Part shown: one piece after another, positions 1 to 13,342 of the stretch | Layout of the letters: every line of letters starts with the position of its first letter | How positions within the stretch are numbered: the stretch's first letter is position 1 | Assembly: GCF_051020975.1 (NCBI RefSeq) | Contig: NC_135033.1 | Span: 7,405,501 to 7,469,500, forward strand | Direction of reading: 5' to 3' | DNA length: 64,000 bases | Origin: Osmia lignaria lignaria | Lineage: Eukaryota; Arthropoda; Insecta; Hymenoptera; Megachilidae | Notes under the pieces: generated by a model | What the model saw: the letters and a program-made list of their open reading frames with translations, nothing else | Told to the model about the DNA's origin: nothing | The model's database searches: none | Made by a program: the position numbers and the translations under genes

Positions 1-3000
1 ATTTTCGCTTATATTTTTAAGATTAGTTCTAAAGAAATTAATTCTGGTAAAAAAATTATCGCAAAAAAAAAATGGAATTAAAATTAGAATTAATTGGTCA
101 CCTAGGAAGCTTCACCTTTCTAAAGTTAAATCTTTATTTTCTCTGCACTGATTTCTTTTCCTTTACTATTCCAGAAAATATTCTTTCTTTATCATTCCCT
201 TGAGGATTGTACACAATATCCTCGTTTTCCACTATGTTGAAATAATTGCAGCTTGGTATAATAGTACTTTGTTTTATACCTCGATGGGAATCTGACGATG
301 AGATGAAATTATTAATTAAATTTTCAATTTTTTACGTTTTAATAACAAAAGTGGTTTTTAATCTAACTTTTACGTGTTGGAAATTACGGGTGCCCAATAC
401 ATAAGTATCTTTATCAATTCAGTAGTATGTTCTGATTATGATCAGACGTACGCCTGAAAGTAGATAACCTTACTGCGTATCTGTAGACAGAGTTGCTTAG
501 TATTCCTATACTACTTGTAGATTAATCAGAATGTTAATTTTAAATTCAGCATTTAAACTATTTCCACTGCTATTAAAATTATGAAAAAATGACATTCATA
601 GGATACTTAACTCTCAGATTTGTTGAAATAGTGATAATGTGACTTTAATGATTTCCTAAGTTTGCAATTTTGTTTTTCCAGTATATAAAAGTCTTTTATT
701 TAGAAATCTAAATATTCAAGAGTTAATTACCATAATATATTAATATTAAATGCATAAAATTTTCCACATAAAATTCTTATTTCCACGTTATCCACTGCCT
801 AACGTGTTATTGCCGTACAAGTAGCTCGCTTAAGTAGATAGATTTCCCGCTGATATTTGAATGGATGCCGGCTATTTGTGGTTCACTGCGTCCTTAACAA
901 GATCAGAGACATTGAGGCGCGGAACCCTCGTGAGGATGAGGTGCAACGTACACTAGAAGACACCAGTGTGTTCGAGTGTTCAGTTGCACGTACACGTTCA
1001 CGGGGATACGTATTCTGTCCATGATACCGTGCACATCTGTTGATGCTCCCAAACTCGGGAGAAAGAGGAAGGTCGAGTAACGAGGACTCACGAAACCTCA
1101 GCATCCACGATGTTTCCAGAGCATTGTCTAATCTTTGTCCAGGTCTTCTCTTCGCTTTCAGACGATGAAAATTCGAAGATGTAACCCTGAAACACACTCG
1201 TCTCCACGTGGATGACGATTAAAGGGGAGAAGAAGTGAATTAACGTTCAGCAGGGGGTTGATTTTCTTAATGACACAAGTTCTCATTATTTCTTTGAATC
1301 TATTTCTCCTCGGTTTGGATTTTTATTAAGAAACAGCTACGCTGTAATATTTCTGCAGGATGAGCATATTTCATAGCCCTATCTGAGAACGGTGTACATC
1401 CGAATATGCCTAAAGAGTCGAAAAGATTGCCTGGTCTAACGGCAGGCAACATGCCAATCTTTCTCGATGCTTTTTATTGCGACGATAAGCGGCTATCCTG
1501 TCTGTTCCTCACACCCCTAACAAGGAAACATCCGATGAAACGTTACGAATGTAATCTTTACTTCTGTGTCGCTCCTTAATGGACGTTTCCACTCCTCTAC
1601 GCCATCTAACACGTACCGGCAACTAAGTGTAAATCTCTTCTAGATTTGACAGAAATGAAAATACCTCCTTCGAGATACCAGGGGAAAAAAGTGTACTTTT
1701 AAAAAAAATTAAGGGGTTAATTCAAAAAATCTCTGAATTCTTACAATAATTTTATTTTTATTTTTTTTTAAATATTTTTAATAAATGTTTGTAAATTTTT
1801 AATACAAGTCACATGATGACATTTTATTCATTATAATCATCTTTAAAAGAATTTAAATCAAACATAGAGGTTAACATAATGAAATATTAATTTATTGAGT
1901 ATTATAGTTTATCTTGGAAAGTATTTCGTTTAGTCTGATGCAAAATTGCATAAAATGCGTTTACATTATGCTTTATCACAACCAGTCAATCAGGACGTTT
2001 ACCGATTAAGTTCATAGTGGCGCAAAACTTAAGTTACAGAGAAGCTCGACAGTTCTTCAAAAGTTGGAAACTTTGATCCACTTCTGCCTATAAACCTTCT
2101 TGCAGGAGCCTAACTTTTTCCCTAGATAAGGTAAACAACTTTGCCTGTCATTTAACGGAAACCGTGCTACTATGTATTAGTTTGCATCAATCTTCTTGGA
2201 ACCTAAATTTTGCAAATGAAGCAATTACATCAACTTTAGGTATAACAGATTGATCTCTAAAGATATTGCATTAGAAATTTGATTAATATTTACCTCCTTA
2301 TATATGAGACAATTTTTTGAAAATAAATATTTATATTAATGTTAACTTTTTTTTGGTTTGAAATTTATATAAAAAATACTTAAAACCCAGAAAATATCAG
2401 TTAAATTGTAAACAAATTATTTGTTTTCAAAAAATATGGCTGCTATTGATTTAAACATTGACCATTTTCTTATTCAGTCACCCTAAAACATAGAAAACAC
2501 TTTTTAAGGTATACAGAAATTCTGTCTATGTACTGGTATATACCAGAATTCCATATAACAGTGGCGGAATGGCGCTATATTATTATTAGAGTCCCTTAAG
2601 TCTAAGAGCCTTAAATCTGCGATAAGTTATGGGTACCCCTTTCCCCGCACCACTGTGCCCCAACCACCCTACAACCAACTCCACCGACCCACCACCTTCC
2701 ACACCTTATACCATTTCTCTGTAATATCTTAGTCTACGACGGCGCCTCTTCGGCCTTTATCTCGCATACATTATACGCCCCTGAGCGGGCCGGTTATACT
2801 CGAACGGAACGGGCATGCAACTGAAGGGGGTCGAAGGGTAATTGAAAATAACTACCGCCTCCGAAATACGTCTAATCCTTTATATTTCAAACGAGATAAA
2901 AGGGATAGGATCATCTTGTGATTTTTATCTGACATACCTTTACAGATAATATCAATGTTTTATATTTTATACTTAAATTAAAGTTGTTCAAGTTGAAATT

Positions 3001-6000
3001 TTGAAATAAACAACGAATTATTATTTTTTTACAGGAAATTTTATTTGTGAGGTGGACAAAGATATAACAAAATACTTGTTTAATTTCATTTTGAATTAAT
3101 AATTTAAATTACCTTGAGGGTTAAAAAGAAATTCAGTTTAAATGGACTGGGTGGTTTTAATTCATATTAGCATAATAACGAAGTAAAATGGCTAAAAATG
3201 AAATGAACTTATAATTTTGTAAAAGTAAAAGCATTTAAAACAGATTGGCAAGCAAAATTCCAAGAACTGTACGAAGGGTTCCAATCATCCCCTTTGTCCT
3301 GTTGGTCAAGAGAGGGTTGAAATCTTCTTGCGAGTCTGACATCCGAATCCTCTTTTTTCAGGCATCGCTAAGGACAGCATCCTTGTTCTCGCGAAGATAG
3401 AACGTGGGGAATGTATACGTGTAAGCCTGAAGGGTGGTTTATGTATCGCGGGGGCAAGATATCCGATGATTTAGCTACGATCTCGAGGCCGTTCCGTCGT
3501 GAGTACTCGCGCCGAGTGTCTTCTTATCTAACAGCTACCCGCAGTAACCGTGCTGTAATCTTTTATTAATTCGGCGACTTATAAAATTTATCGTGGCTTT
3601 TGTTTACCGTGGCGTCACGCCGTCTTAAATCTCCCCATTCGTTGCCCGGTCTTCTCTTCTTTTGCATTATCTCCTCGGTCGCGGCACACTTTCTGCAACG
3701 CTCACCCTTGGGGGAATATCATTTTTGAATAGTAAACTATTTTATGCCTAACAAAATACGATAAGCTCTGGAAACTGATATTTTGTTTATGCAAATTATT
3801 AAAAAATTATGAATTTTGTTACAATTACACTAATGATGTAAAACAGAAAATTGAGGCATTGTGTTAAAAAATTAATTTGAAAGAAGTAGAAACCATTTTA
3901 CATTGGAGGCAAATGAAAAAATTACTAATAGCAAATCTATTATTTAATTAATACGTTTGGAAAATATAAAATAATGGTGTACTTTGAGAAGGGATGTTAC
4001 AATATAGATGTTAAGGATTTACTAGTTTCTGGACCCTCGTGATCTCAGAGATTTCTCTATTTACTTATTATTACTAGATAAAACATGTCGCAGACCGACG
4101 GACAAATATCTGGGACTGGTATTAATTGGCAAGCAGGCCACTTTGATAGACAGTTCGGGGCTAACGGAAGACCGAAAGCTTCACTTTGATGTCGACAACA
4201 CCGTCCATTTCATACTGGAAAGCCCAATTAATTATCCGCCGATGAAGAGGGCTGAACTTGCACGTCCGACAGTTCCAAGACTGTCCTAAGTCATGTGCTT
4301 TCGTATACGCGATTATCTACATTCTTACAAAACATATTTTTATTTATTTCACTTTGTCAATTTTACAAAAAGAAAAAAAAGAAAAACTCTTTAATTTTCA
4401 AATTACACGTATTTGCATTTCTTTCATTTTTTAATGATACTATGTAATATTAAATATATAAATTGTCTTTTTTAAGCAAACCATAAATGTTAAGTGATGC
4501 ATAGAAAGACACATTTCACCCTTCTTAATCAAGATTTTTAGATTCACCTCTGATTTTTTTTCCATATTTATCAATATTATATAAAGAATATAATTTTTAT
4601 GCATTTTGAAATTTATTAACTTACATAAATAATGTAAGAAAAATAAATTTTAATAGCACATAGATTATTAAAAGAAGAATTCTGACGTTCACTTTCTAAT
4701 CACTAAAAAGTTTTCATAATCTTACAGTCAAATCGAACGCCATTTGCTGACCAGAAAACTAAAGGATGGGTTAAATCAACGGTATTAAACTGCAAAGACC
4801 AAGAACGAGGAAGATGATGAAGAAGAAGGAAGAGAAGTCGAGGAAGAATAGAAAGAAGGAAGGAGAAGATACAGAGGCGGCCGTTAGTGATCTATGGTAG
4901 GATTACCGGTGGCGGTATTTCTTCATAACCGTTTCTCCGGGTTGCTTCTCTTTTCTCTTCTTCGTCGTTTCCAGCAGGTTTGACTGGCCCTCTCTTGGTC
5001 GGTCTCGCGATCTACCGAAAGCGCCTTTCCTTCTTCGGCTCTGCCTATATCTCCCTACGACGGTACGTATACACCCCGCGCTCTATGCTCCGCTCAGCTC
5101 GCGGGGGGTTGTATCTTAATAACATTCATGAGCTGAGATATACTCGCCAGATTTATTGCTCCGACACCCGTGGATTCAGCGAAGCCCTGAAACCAACCAC
5201 CTCCACCTCCATTCTCCTTTTCGTTCTATACTACTGTTTCGTTTCTCTTCTCTTCTGGGGTTAGATTTTCTTACTCTTATATTTCTTTGATTGCAACAAG
5301 TAAATCTTCAATATAGATACAATTGTAGACTAATATCTTCTTTAATTATTCAGAATGAGTCACAACCTACTTTTTATAAAACCTCAGCAACATTGTATTT
5401 TTACAATATTTCGTTATTTTTATTGTTTATAATTTTAAATGAAAGAATTTTCTATGCATTTCTATGAAAATTCTAATAATATTTAAATCATCAAGTAAGA
5501 ACAATTTTTAAATAATTGATAATTAGGTTAATTATAAAAGACGATCCACTAGCTCTGTTATCTAAACGAAACCGCCTGGTTCCGCTTTTATTCGTTTATC
5601 AGTCGAGTCTCTCTTCTGAAACTACCCTAACAACTACCCCTTCCAAGATTTGGCTTCTTGGCAGAGGCCGTCGACGGGTCTATATTTCGATATTTATGGC
5701 TCTCTGTATATTACACGCGAGCTTCGAAGCTACCACTGTCGTTATATATTTGGCATTATACGTATACGGTTTTCGATTTACAGTCTATGTAAACGTTTCT
5801 CTTAGTCGCTTTCTTACCTTAGATCAGCCACGATCTATGGTGAATCAACCATAAAAATTTCAATCATCTGAGTATATAGGTGGTGTTAACCCCTTACTGT
5901 AAAATGTCTCCTTAGGATAATACAAATTGTTTTATTTATTTTATTTTTATTTTCTTATTGTTGTGCATATGGACCATGGAACAAAGAATAGTGCACCTGG

Positions 6001-9000
6001 GCCATTAAATGGTAAATCAAGGTGTTAGAATTATGCACCCCTCTATATACCTACATATATCCACATAAAGATGAATTTCCTTTTATATAAATATAAATTC
6101 GAAAGATCAACAAATACTTTTATGATTCAGTGTATAGTTTCCACAGAATGAACGTGGATTTATTGGATAGTTACTGATTGGTCTGTGTGTTGCAAGAGCG
6201 CTTGTGCGTTTCTACGTTCGCTTACGTGAGTCTGTACGCGTGATCGTAGCCCTGTAGGAGTAGTATAAGCTTCTCCCGTGCTGCGCGAGGCAATACAGAT
6301 TTATGTAAGTATTTAGCACAGGCTCTTTGCTTTATCGCGAGTCGCCCAGCCAAGACATCGTTGCCGTTCTACCCAACCCACCGGGTCTGACCATCCGAAA
6401 ATTTTCAATTATTTTCTCCGTTCCTCCTTCCATCGATCCCCGGCTCCTCTCTCCTTTCTTGCGGTTCTGTCCCAGGGGGGATCAAGCTGCTCTTGACCGT
6501 CGATTATCTTGTCCGTTTGCCTATTTAAGAAATATCTACAAACGAATGCTTAGCGATCAGTTATGACATTTTTTTATTATTGAATAAATATGGAGGAAAA
6601 GAAAAATTGTCATTATCCAACTGTAGGGAAAATATGCTCACGATATTTTGATCCTTCTGTGGCTTGTTCGTGATTACGTTGTTGGTTTCGGTCTTCCTGG
6701 CAAGGATACGTGTATCGGATCAAGAGGACACGCTCGTAAAGCAGGAGAGGAAAGATTCTGTTTGGCCAATCATAAAAGGGCTAAAAGCCATTGGTATCGT
6801 ATCAACAACCCCTCTGTTGAATCCTGATCTTCTAGTAGAGTGGAACCTAAGCTGTATGGAATTCTCGTTGATCCTTTATAAAAGAAGAACTAATTAGCCT
6901 TCTTAAATTTACTGAAAACATAATGAATGTTGATTCCTTTCTTTATACTATATCGTTAAATTTTGTTAATAATATGAGAAATAATTTTATCTATTGATAT
7001 AACATTTTTTTATTTTTATTTCAAAATAGAATTTCAATTACAACAGAAGTAACCAAGCCTAGTTTTATTATTAGAATATTAATTATTAATTTGTGAATTG
7101 CAATTACTAATTGTTATATTATCTATAAATCTAAACTTAGAAACACATGACTCTAATTACTCAGGTGTTAAATCATCAGACAGCTTCTTAAATCTTGAAA
7201 AGGATTTATTACACCTGGATAAGTAAATTAAAATTTTATTTCGTTTATGATACGAGGTATTGACCAGTTATTTATCTCTAAGGGGAGGAGGAAGAGAGGC
7301 GATAGGTACATAGACAGGTGAGCGGGTGGCGAGAAAAGAGAGGAGGTGTAAGGAGTAGGATGTTGGTGTTCGGTCGATCTTAATACTGTCTTAAGCCTAC
7401 CAGAGCGCAACATAAATTATGTATCGTCCGGGCGTAAGATGCCTCCGAGATCCCAGGAGCACCTGGTATTCCTACTTCGGCTCATGGTTTCTCCAAGACT
7501 TCCTCCGCCTCCTTCTTTAGCCCTCCTTCTCCATAGCAGTTTATACGTTCCTGCAGTACCACCCCCTTCCGCGGCGTCCCTAAATTTTCTCCAAGTCTAT
7601 AAGGGTTAAGGAATTAACCGTGGCTGCTTGGCTGGACTGTTGCGGGCCTACAGGGTTCTGATATGACTCGGTGCAAGGGTGCTTCCACGAACTTAATAGC
7701 CTGTGTGAGGGGCAAGTGAAACGTTGAACCGGGGCGGGGGAGGGAGAGAAAGGGAGGCCAGTAAGATCTCCGCCGAAAGCCATTACAAGGATTTCTTTTA
7801 TTTACGATCGCGAAAAGAGCTTCTTTGCCGGCCGAGCTAAGTGGTATGATCTTCTCTCCTCGTAACTCTACTTCTACGATAGATCTTGGCCAATGGCCGA
7901 CTAAGCGGCCACTTTTAGAGGCTTAATGCTCTGTCCAATCGTGTAATATTCGACTATAGATCAATTAAGAGGAGGTATTACCTTACTTAAGCTTAGTCTA
8001 CCTTTATACACAATTGTTCGAGTACAAACAAGATATCGCAAGGAACTGAAAATTTGTACCTAAATGACAGCCACACTTGTTTGTTTCTATTAAATATTTA
8101 GGTATGTGTCTCTGATGGAAAATACAGTAGGCAATGGTTATTCATTAATGGTTGCATGTAAATTCATAGATTAAAACATTTTTGGTATATTAAATTAAAT
8201 TTAAAGTAAATTATAATGAAAATTAATTTAATAATACTCATTACAATTGTATTTTATTTTTTTAAGTCATCTTTGTTAAAATCAGAACCGGATTAAGGTT
8301 TCTGGGACTCGAGCCTTCTTGATTGATCAACTTAGGTCAAAAATTCAAATTTATCCTGATTAAAATTAAATAACACTTAATTTTAAAGAAAAGAAGGCTT
8401 AGAACAGGGTTCCCTGGAAAATGAGGTCCAGAGCTATAGCCTCCCTTAGACATCCCCTTGATTCGGCCTTGGTCAAAACGTATATTATTTTTTGCTAAGA
8501 TAAGAAAAATTCTATATACATATATATTAATTCTATCAAAAGAGTACCACGAATGACTATCTTACATAAATGCATAAACATCCACAATTTACTCATAACT
8601 CTCCGATTTTATCAGCAGATATATTACACATACTTATTTATAATTCAACCACAAATGTTATACACACGTCAGAAAAATGTCTTCCATCCGCAAAAGTTTC
8701 TAAGAAATCTGTGCTGTTTCCGTAACTCCTGGTCAAGGCGTGGAGCGAGTGGCGATAAATTAATGGGATTAATTATCCGACCCTCGGATTAAATGGAGTC
8801 GAGGATACAGCCTACCATTCTCGATGATCTTCCTTCCACGGCTCATTACTTTCAATCGTTGCTCTTCAACCTTTCCCCGTAGCTCGTAATTTTTACCATA
8901 GCCACTGATGAGGTTGGGGTGCGATTAAAGAATAAGGAAGAAGAGAGGAGGAGGGTCAGACTTCGTTTATACGACTTCATCGAGCCAAAAAGAGAACCGT

Positions 9001-12000
9001 AAGATAGGGGATAACCAGCTGAGAGAGAAAGAGTATAGCGTGGCCGACCTTACCATCCCTTAAGGATTATAAGACCAATCCTGCGGCTAATTTGCGAGCT
9101 CTCGAATTCTCCCTTTAGTATTCTGTGACTTCGTCTTAACCGCCCTTTCAGCCGTTTCATCGTTGTTCTTTTTGTCTTTCCGCTTTTACGCGCTGCATCT
9201 GAGATACGATCGAGTTAGTAGTAGTTGAATTGAATGATGGGTACTGGGTCAATTAAAAAAAAATGTTGGTAATGCAATTTAAATAAGGCTAAAATCGAAT
9301 TTAAATTTTCCTCACATTTCACATCAAATTGCAATTTTTCTTATCATAAATAAATTTTTTTAGAAATATTTTTCGAAAATTTTAATTACACCATATCGAA
9401 AGAGTTAATGGCTAGAGGGGTGCGGGTACCCGAAAAGTCGGGTCGCATCGACAAAATTTAGGTGGGCTCGGGTAGCCCGATATATCCGGATTCGACCGGA
9501 AGAAGTCCCCTCGCAAGAAGAGCTCTCACAAATTTTTCCGAGCTTCTTCTATTTTTTTTCGAATCCATTAAAATTTTTCCGAGGCCGTAACTTCGGGTAC
9601 CCGCTCACCCCTATTAATGTCTTTTATCGTTTGAGTATTGCCCAACGTCCTGCCCAAGGGCAACTAACAATAAAACCTCGGCCCATCTCTGTTCTAAACC
9701 GTTACGTTTCCACGGAACTTCTTACACTGTTGCATGGTTAGATAACAATATTAGGACGCTTTTATTGCTTGTACTGATCGCATCCAACGATCTAGTCATC
9801 CCGGACAGCATGATGTATAACGAAACGTCCGGCAGCTGCATGGAAACAGAATAGTTAGGCATATCCTAACCGCGGCTGATAGGAGAACATCGTGGCTCTC
9901 CTCCGTTTTCTCTTTCTCTCGGCCTCCTCTGTCTTGTTCACCGTTATTATTCAGGAACTTTGCTGACAGCTCTCCGGATAGGAAGATAAGAACGTCCTCT
10001 GAATGCCGAAGCGTGCACAATGCTCCTTTGGAACGACATATACCCACGTCTCGCGGTTACTTTCCTCGTGTACATACATGTACGTACGTACAATCGTCAC
10101 TCGGAGGCTACAGTTTACTACGTAATGAGTAGACCCACACTTTGGAACCCTAAATTCTGTTTGTTTAGGTAGATCTGTTCGTTCGGTCTCTCGGTTCTAT
10201 CGATTAACCGTTTGATTATAGAGGAAACAAAAAGTTACAGGTTTAATCGATAAAGGTCCTTTCGGAAAGGTAATGGTACGGTATAAATGGATCTTAACAT
10301 TTCGACGACTAACGCCATATATTTGTAATTTTGATAAGTAAATTTTTACTTTCATTGTATTTATCAAAATTTTATATTTACCTGATTCTATATACCTAGG
10401 TATAAATAAGTAAATTTTTATTTATTTTTATTAGGTGGTAAATATAATTTAAAAATTAGTAATTTTGGAGCATACATTAGTTTTTTTAGTAATTGGTTCA
10501 TCCACTGTTTGCTTCAGCGAAGAACCATTTACTTAGTTTTAAGAATAATAATAAAATGTATACGTAGCTATTCTTCTCAAGCTTTAAGCTTTAAATTCAT
10601 GCACTAGAAGTCTATGTTTTGAAATTGGAAATTCTTGTTATCCATTTGTGAAGTTTAATGTAAATTATTGAATTACTATAATGTTGAATGTTGAAATACG
10701 ATGAAAAGGGGATAGACCTTCGGTGGAGGTGACGTTTCTCATAACGATTTACTATCGAGGGTGTGGTCTAAATTGTTCCCATGCTGGCTGACAAATTAAG
10801 ATCAGATAGAGGGATGATCCTCAGAGCTGCTGACTTTTAGATTTTCGTAAGGCATCGGACTGCCACCCCACCGACTTCTTACGTTTCCCTCTTCTTTCCA
10901 TACCCTTCGACCCCAATTTTCTTATCCGTCAGACTAACTTGATATTCCTAACTCTATTTTAAAATCAAACTTTCTTTAAATGTAGCCCGTATCATCCTGT
11001 GATTCACAGTTATAATTGCAACGATTATAGTATTATCTTACACTGTAACACGAATTTTGTATATTTACAGAAACAACTAATTAAGTATCTTTAAATTTAC
11101 TTGGATTTTAGAATATTTGTTCTATTATCGATATACGTTTGAATTAAAGTAAATTTGTCAAATAATTAAATTTGACATCCCATCAATTTTAATGATGTCT
11201 TCAATTATATTTCTGATATCTCTTTAAGATAGAAGTAAAACTAAAGTCTGTCATCTTTCAATTCCTTATTTCAAAGCATCAAAATCCGATTAGTGGAAGA
11301 CAGAATTATTATTTACAAAATGCAACACAGTGCTATTAAATAATTTACATCATTGTTACAAGTGAAGCAATACCAATTAACAGACGATACAATACCTTTT
11401 AAAATACTCAGGAAGTAATGTTCTTTTATTTTTAACAATGCAAATGTTTAATTTTAGAAACATGACAAAATACTGTTGGTACCATTATGAGCAGTCAAAA
11501 AGTTAGAATCGAATGAAAAATAAGTTTCAAAGTCTCGAGATGCTGGTATTAATTCATCTGGTATTAACAAAAGAGTCCCAATTTTCCGAGAAACCACCCT
11601 AAATCCTTGCCACCCCCTTAGCGACGTCTCGACTTTACTCCAGTCAAGAGGCGAATCACAATAACGATAACGAAAGGGATAAATGTTTGAGTTTGTACCT
11701 ATATAGTCTGGGATAAGAAGAGGCTGTTGCGGTGAACTCGAAATTCGATGTTTTGTGAATGAACAAGCGTCGACCTACCTGGATCTTTGCAAGACAATTT
11801 TAATTGGACAAATCCGCCTATCCTCATTAAATCCGGCCCGACTTCACTACGATCTCTCCAACATCGTCCTATCCGTATATCTCATAGACGACGAGAACAA
11901 CCCCCTTTCCTTATCCTTATACGATTTTCTCTACTGAAATTGAATAAAGAATTGTACATCTTGCAGTAAAGTCTGTACCCATAGAAAAACCAAATAATCT

Positions 12001-12912
12001 AACTATAAATATGAGGCCATTTTCAAAAATTTATACCATTTCTAAAGAATTTTAGAACTTTATAATACAAAATTTATGAATTTAAAAGTGGGGTAGTTAT
12101 ATTATATTACTGTGAACGTTATTAATTTTTATTATGATACCTTTTTTTATTTAACTTAATTTTTTTAATACTACTAGACTCCACAGGGCAAAAATCAATT
12201 TCTTAGTGAAATGGTACATGTGTAATTAATTTGTAAATTTGTAAATTGACAAGTACTGTCATCTTATCATTTAAAGGACAGATATGCCCATCACCTTCTG
12301 ATGAAGATTGTAACTATTGTAATGGTTGAGTTAGGGTTGACTCGAAAACAACACATTGGTCTTATCTTAGGGTGAGATTTCGACTCGCCGTGTATTTACT
12401 TGGAGACAATATCATATAGTACTTCCATTGCCATGTAGATATTGAATATGTCACTGAAATTTCATGTTTGTTCATGAAATGAATTCTATTCTAACTAAGT
12501 GAAACTAAAGATGACTTTTACTATGAGAAAGTTCAACAAGAATCAAATGATGTTCAGAGTTTGGAAAATATTTGGCATAACTTCTCATCCTTCAGAACAT
12601 ATTATTGTTCCATTTTTCATTTTTAAAAATTACTTTAGGAAATTTTATGATTTTATCAAAGTTCCAATAACGTTTTTGAATAATAATAATTTTCAATAAT
12701 ATTAATTTAAAATAGTAAATTATTTGCCAATTTATAGGTTAATGTTGGATCATTTTTGGTTAATAAATTAATGTTTAATAATTGTTTCAATCGTGAAAGT
12801 AAAAGTTTAATTATAGCGGAATTAAGTTGAAACAAGGTATACCTATAAGAAAAAAAAAATTACAGATATTGAGGAAGGAGAATAACGATACCAAGAATTA
12901 TGACGTACAGTT
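1..12912. other. 3' flank of dve, no recognisable gene
   Basis: AT-rich DNA with GC-richer patches at about 0.85-1.65, 2.6-2.85, 3.3-3.7, 4.8-5.25, 5.5-5.85, 7.25-7.95 and 9.4-10.1 kb. Open frames up to about 112 codons occur in these patches, none with protein features I can recognise. It contains the foldback element at 9411-9613 and a purine-rich tract at 4799-4880. Nothing else definite was seen. Confidence 0.6.
9411..9613. mobile_element. Short foldback / MITE-like element
   Basis: The left arm AGGGGTGCGGGTACCCGAA (9416-9434) is the reverse complement of the right arm at 9592-9612 except for a 2-nt insertion (AG) in the right arm. The hexamer TTAATG occurs at 9405-9410 and 9614-9619, consistent with a target duplication, although a few unpaired bases (GCTAG on the left, A on the right) lie between it and the arms; a TA duplication is an alternative. 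The interior contains further matching inverted pieces (GGATTCGA at about 9488 against TCGAATCC at about 9560). It is more GC-rich than the flanks and codes for nothing. A non-autonomous DNA transposon is the best reading; the superfamily is unknown. Confidence 0.65.
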
Positions 12913-12918
12913 TTTATT
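12913..12918 (-). terminator. Candidate dve polyadenylation signal AATAAA
   Basis: The minus strand reads AATAAA about 250 nt beyond the dve stop codon, giving a short 3' UTR if it is used. AT-rich DNA contains many AATAAA hexamers, and others lie further downstream, so use of this one is only plausible. Confidence 0.3.
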
Positions 12919-13165
12919 CGATAGCATTTTCATATGTACACTCATCAAGGGTCAATAATAATTATATTAATCGTTACGCGTTAATTACAACAAAAGTGCG
13001 ACCCGCGAGCGTGGTCGCAAAGTCAACGAGATTAATGAATAACAGGTTGATTAACGATGTTTCATTCTTCTTCATCTTTATCTCTTCATCCTGCAGTACA
13101 TAGTTGTTAATTGCCTTCGAAAGGCTCCTTGATTGTTCCTACTTTACGTTACATGAGGGAACGAG

Positions 13166-13342
13166 TTAATCTGCATGATATGGATGTGGTTGAGGTGCTT
13201 CACCCTCGAACAGCGCCATTTTCAGACGTTTGCATTTGGCCCGACGATTTTTGAACCAAAATTGTACATTCTTCGGTTCTAGCCGTGGGAACTTCTGTCG
13301 ATACGGCATCCGGTTCAGTTCCTCCGTGTATTTTAATATCAA
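13166..13342 (-). CDS. dve: dve terminal coding exon 7, second half of homeodomain 2
   Basis: Residues 576-633 and TAA (13168-13166). It starts LILKYTEELNRMPYRQ, continues with the extended linker KFPRLEPKN and recognition helix VQFWFKNRRAKCKRLK (WFKN at 604-607; Lys 50, Asn 51), and ends only about 16 residues after the homeodomain (EGEAPQPHPYHAD). The acceptor is TTCACAG. The short tail means homeodomain 2 is almost C-terminal. An alternative terminal exon replacing it is possible but not seen. Confidence 0.94.
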   Translation of the reverse strand: MILKYTEELNRMPYRQKFPRLEPKNVQFWFKNRRAKCKRLKMALFEGEAPQPHPYHAD

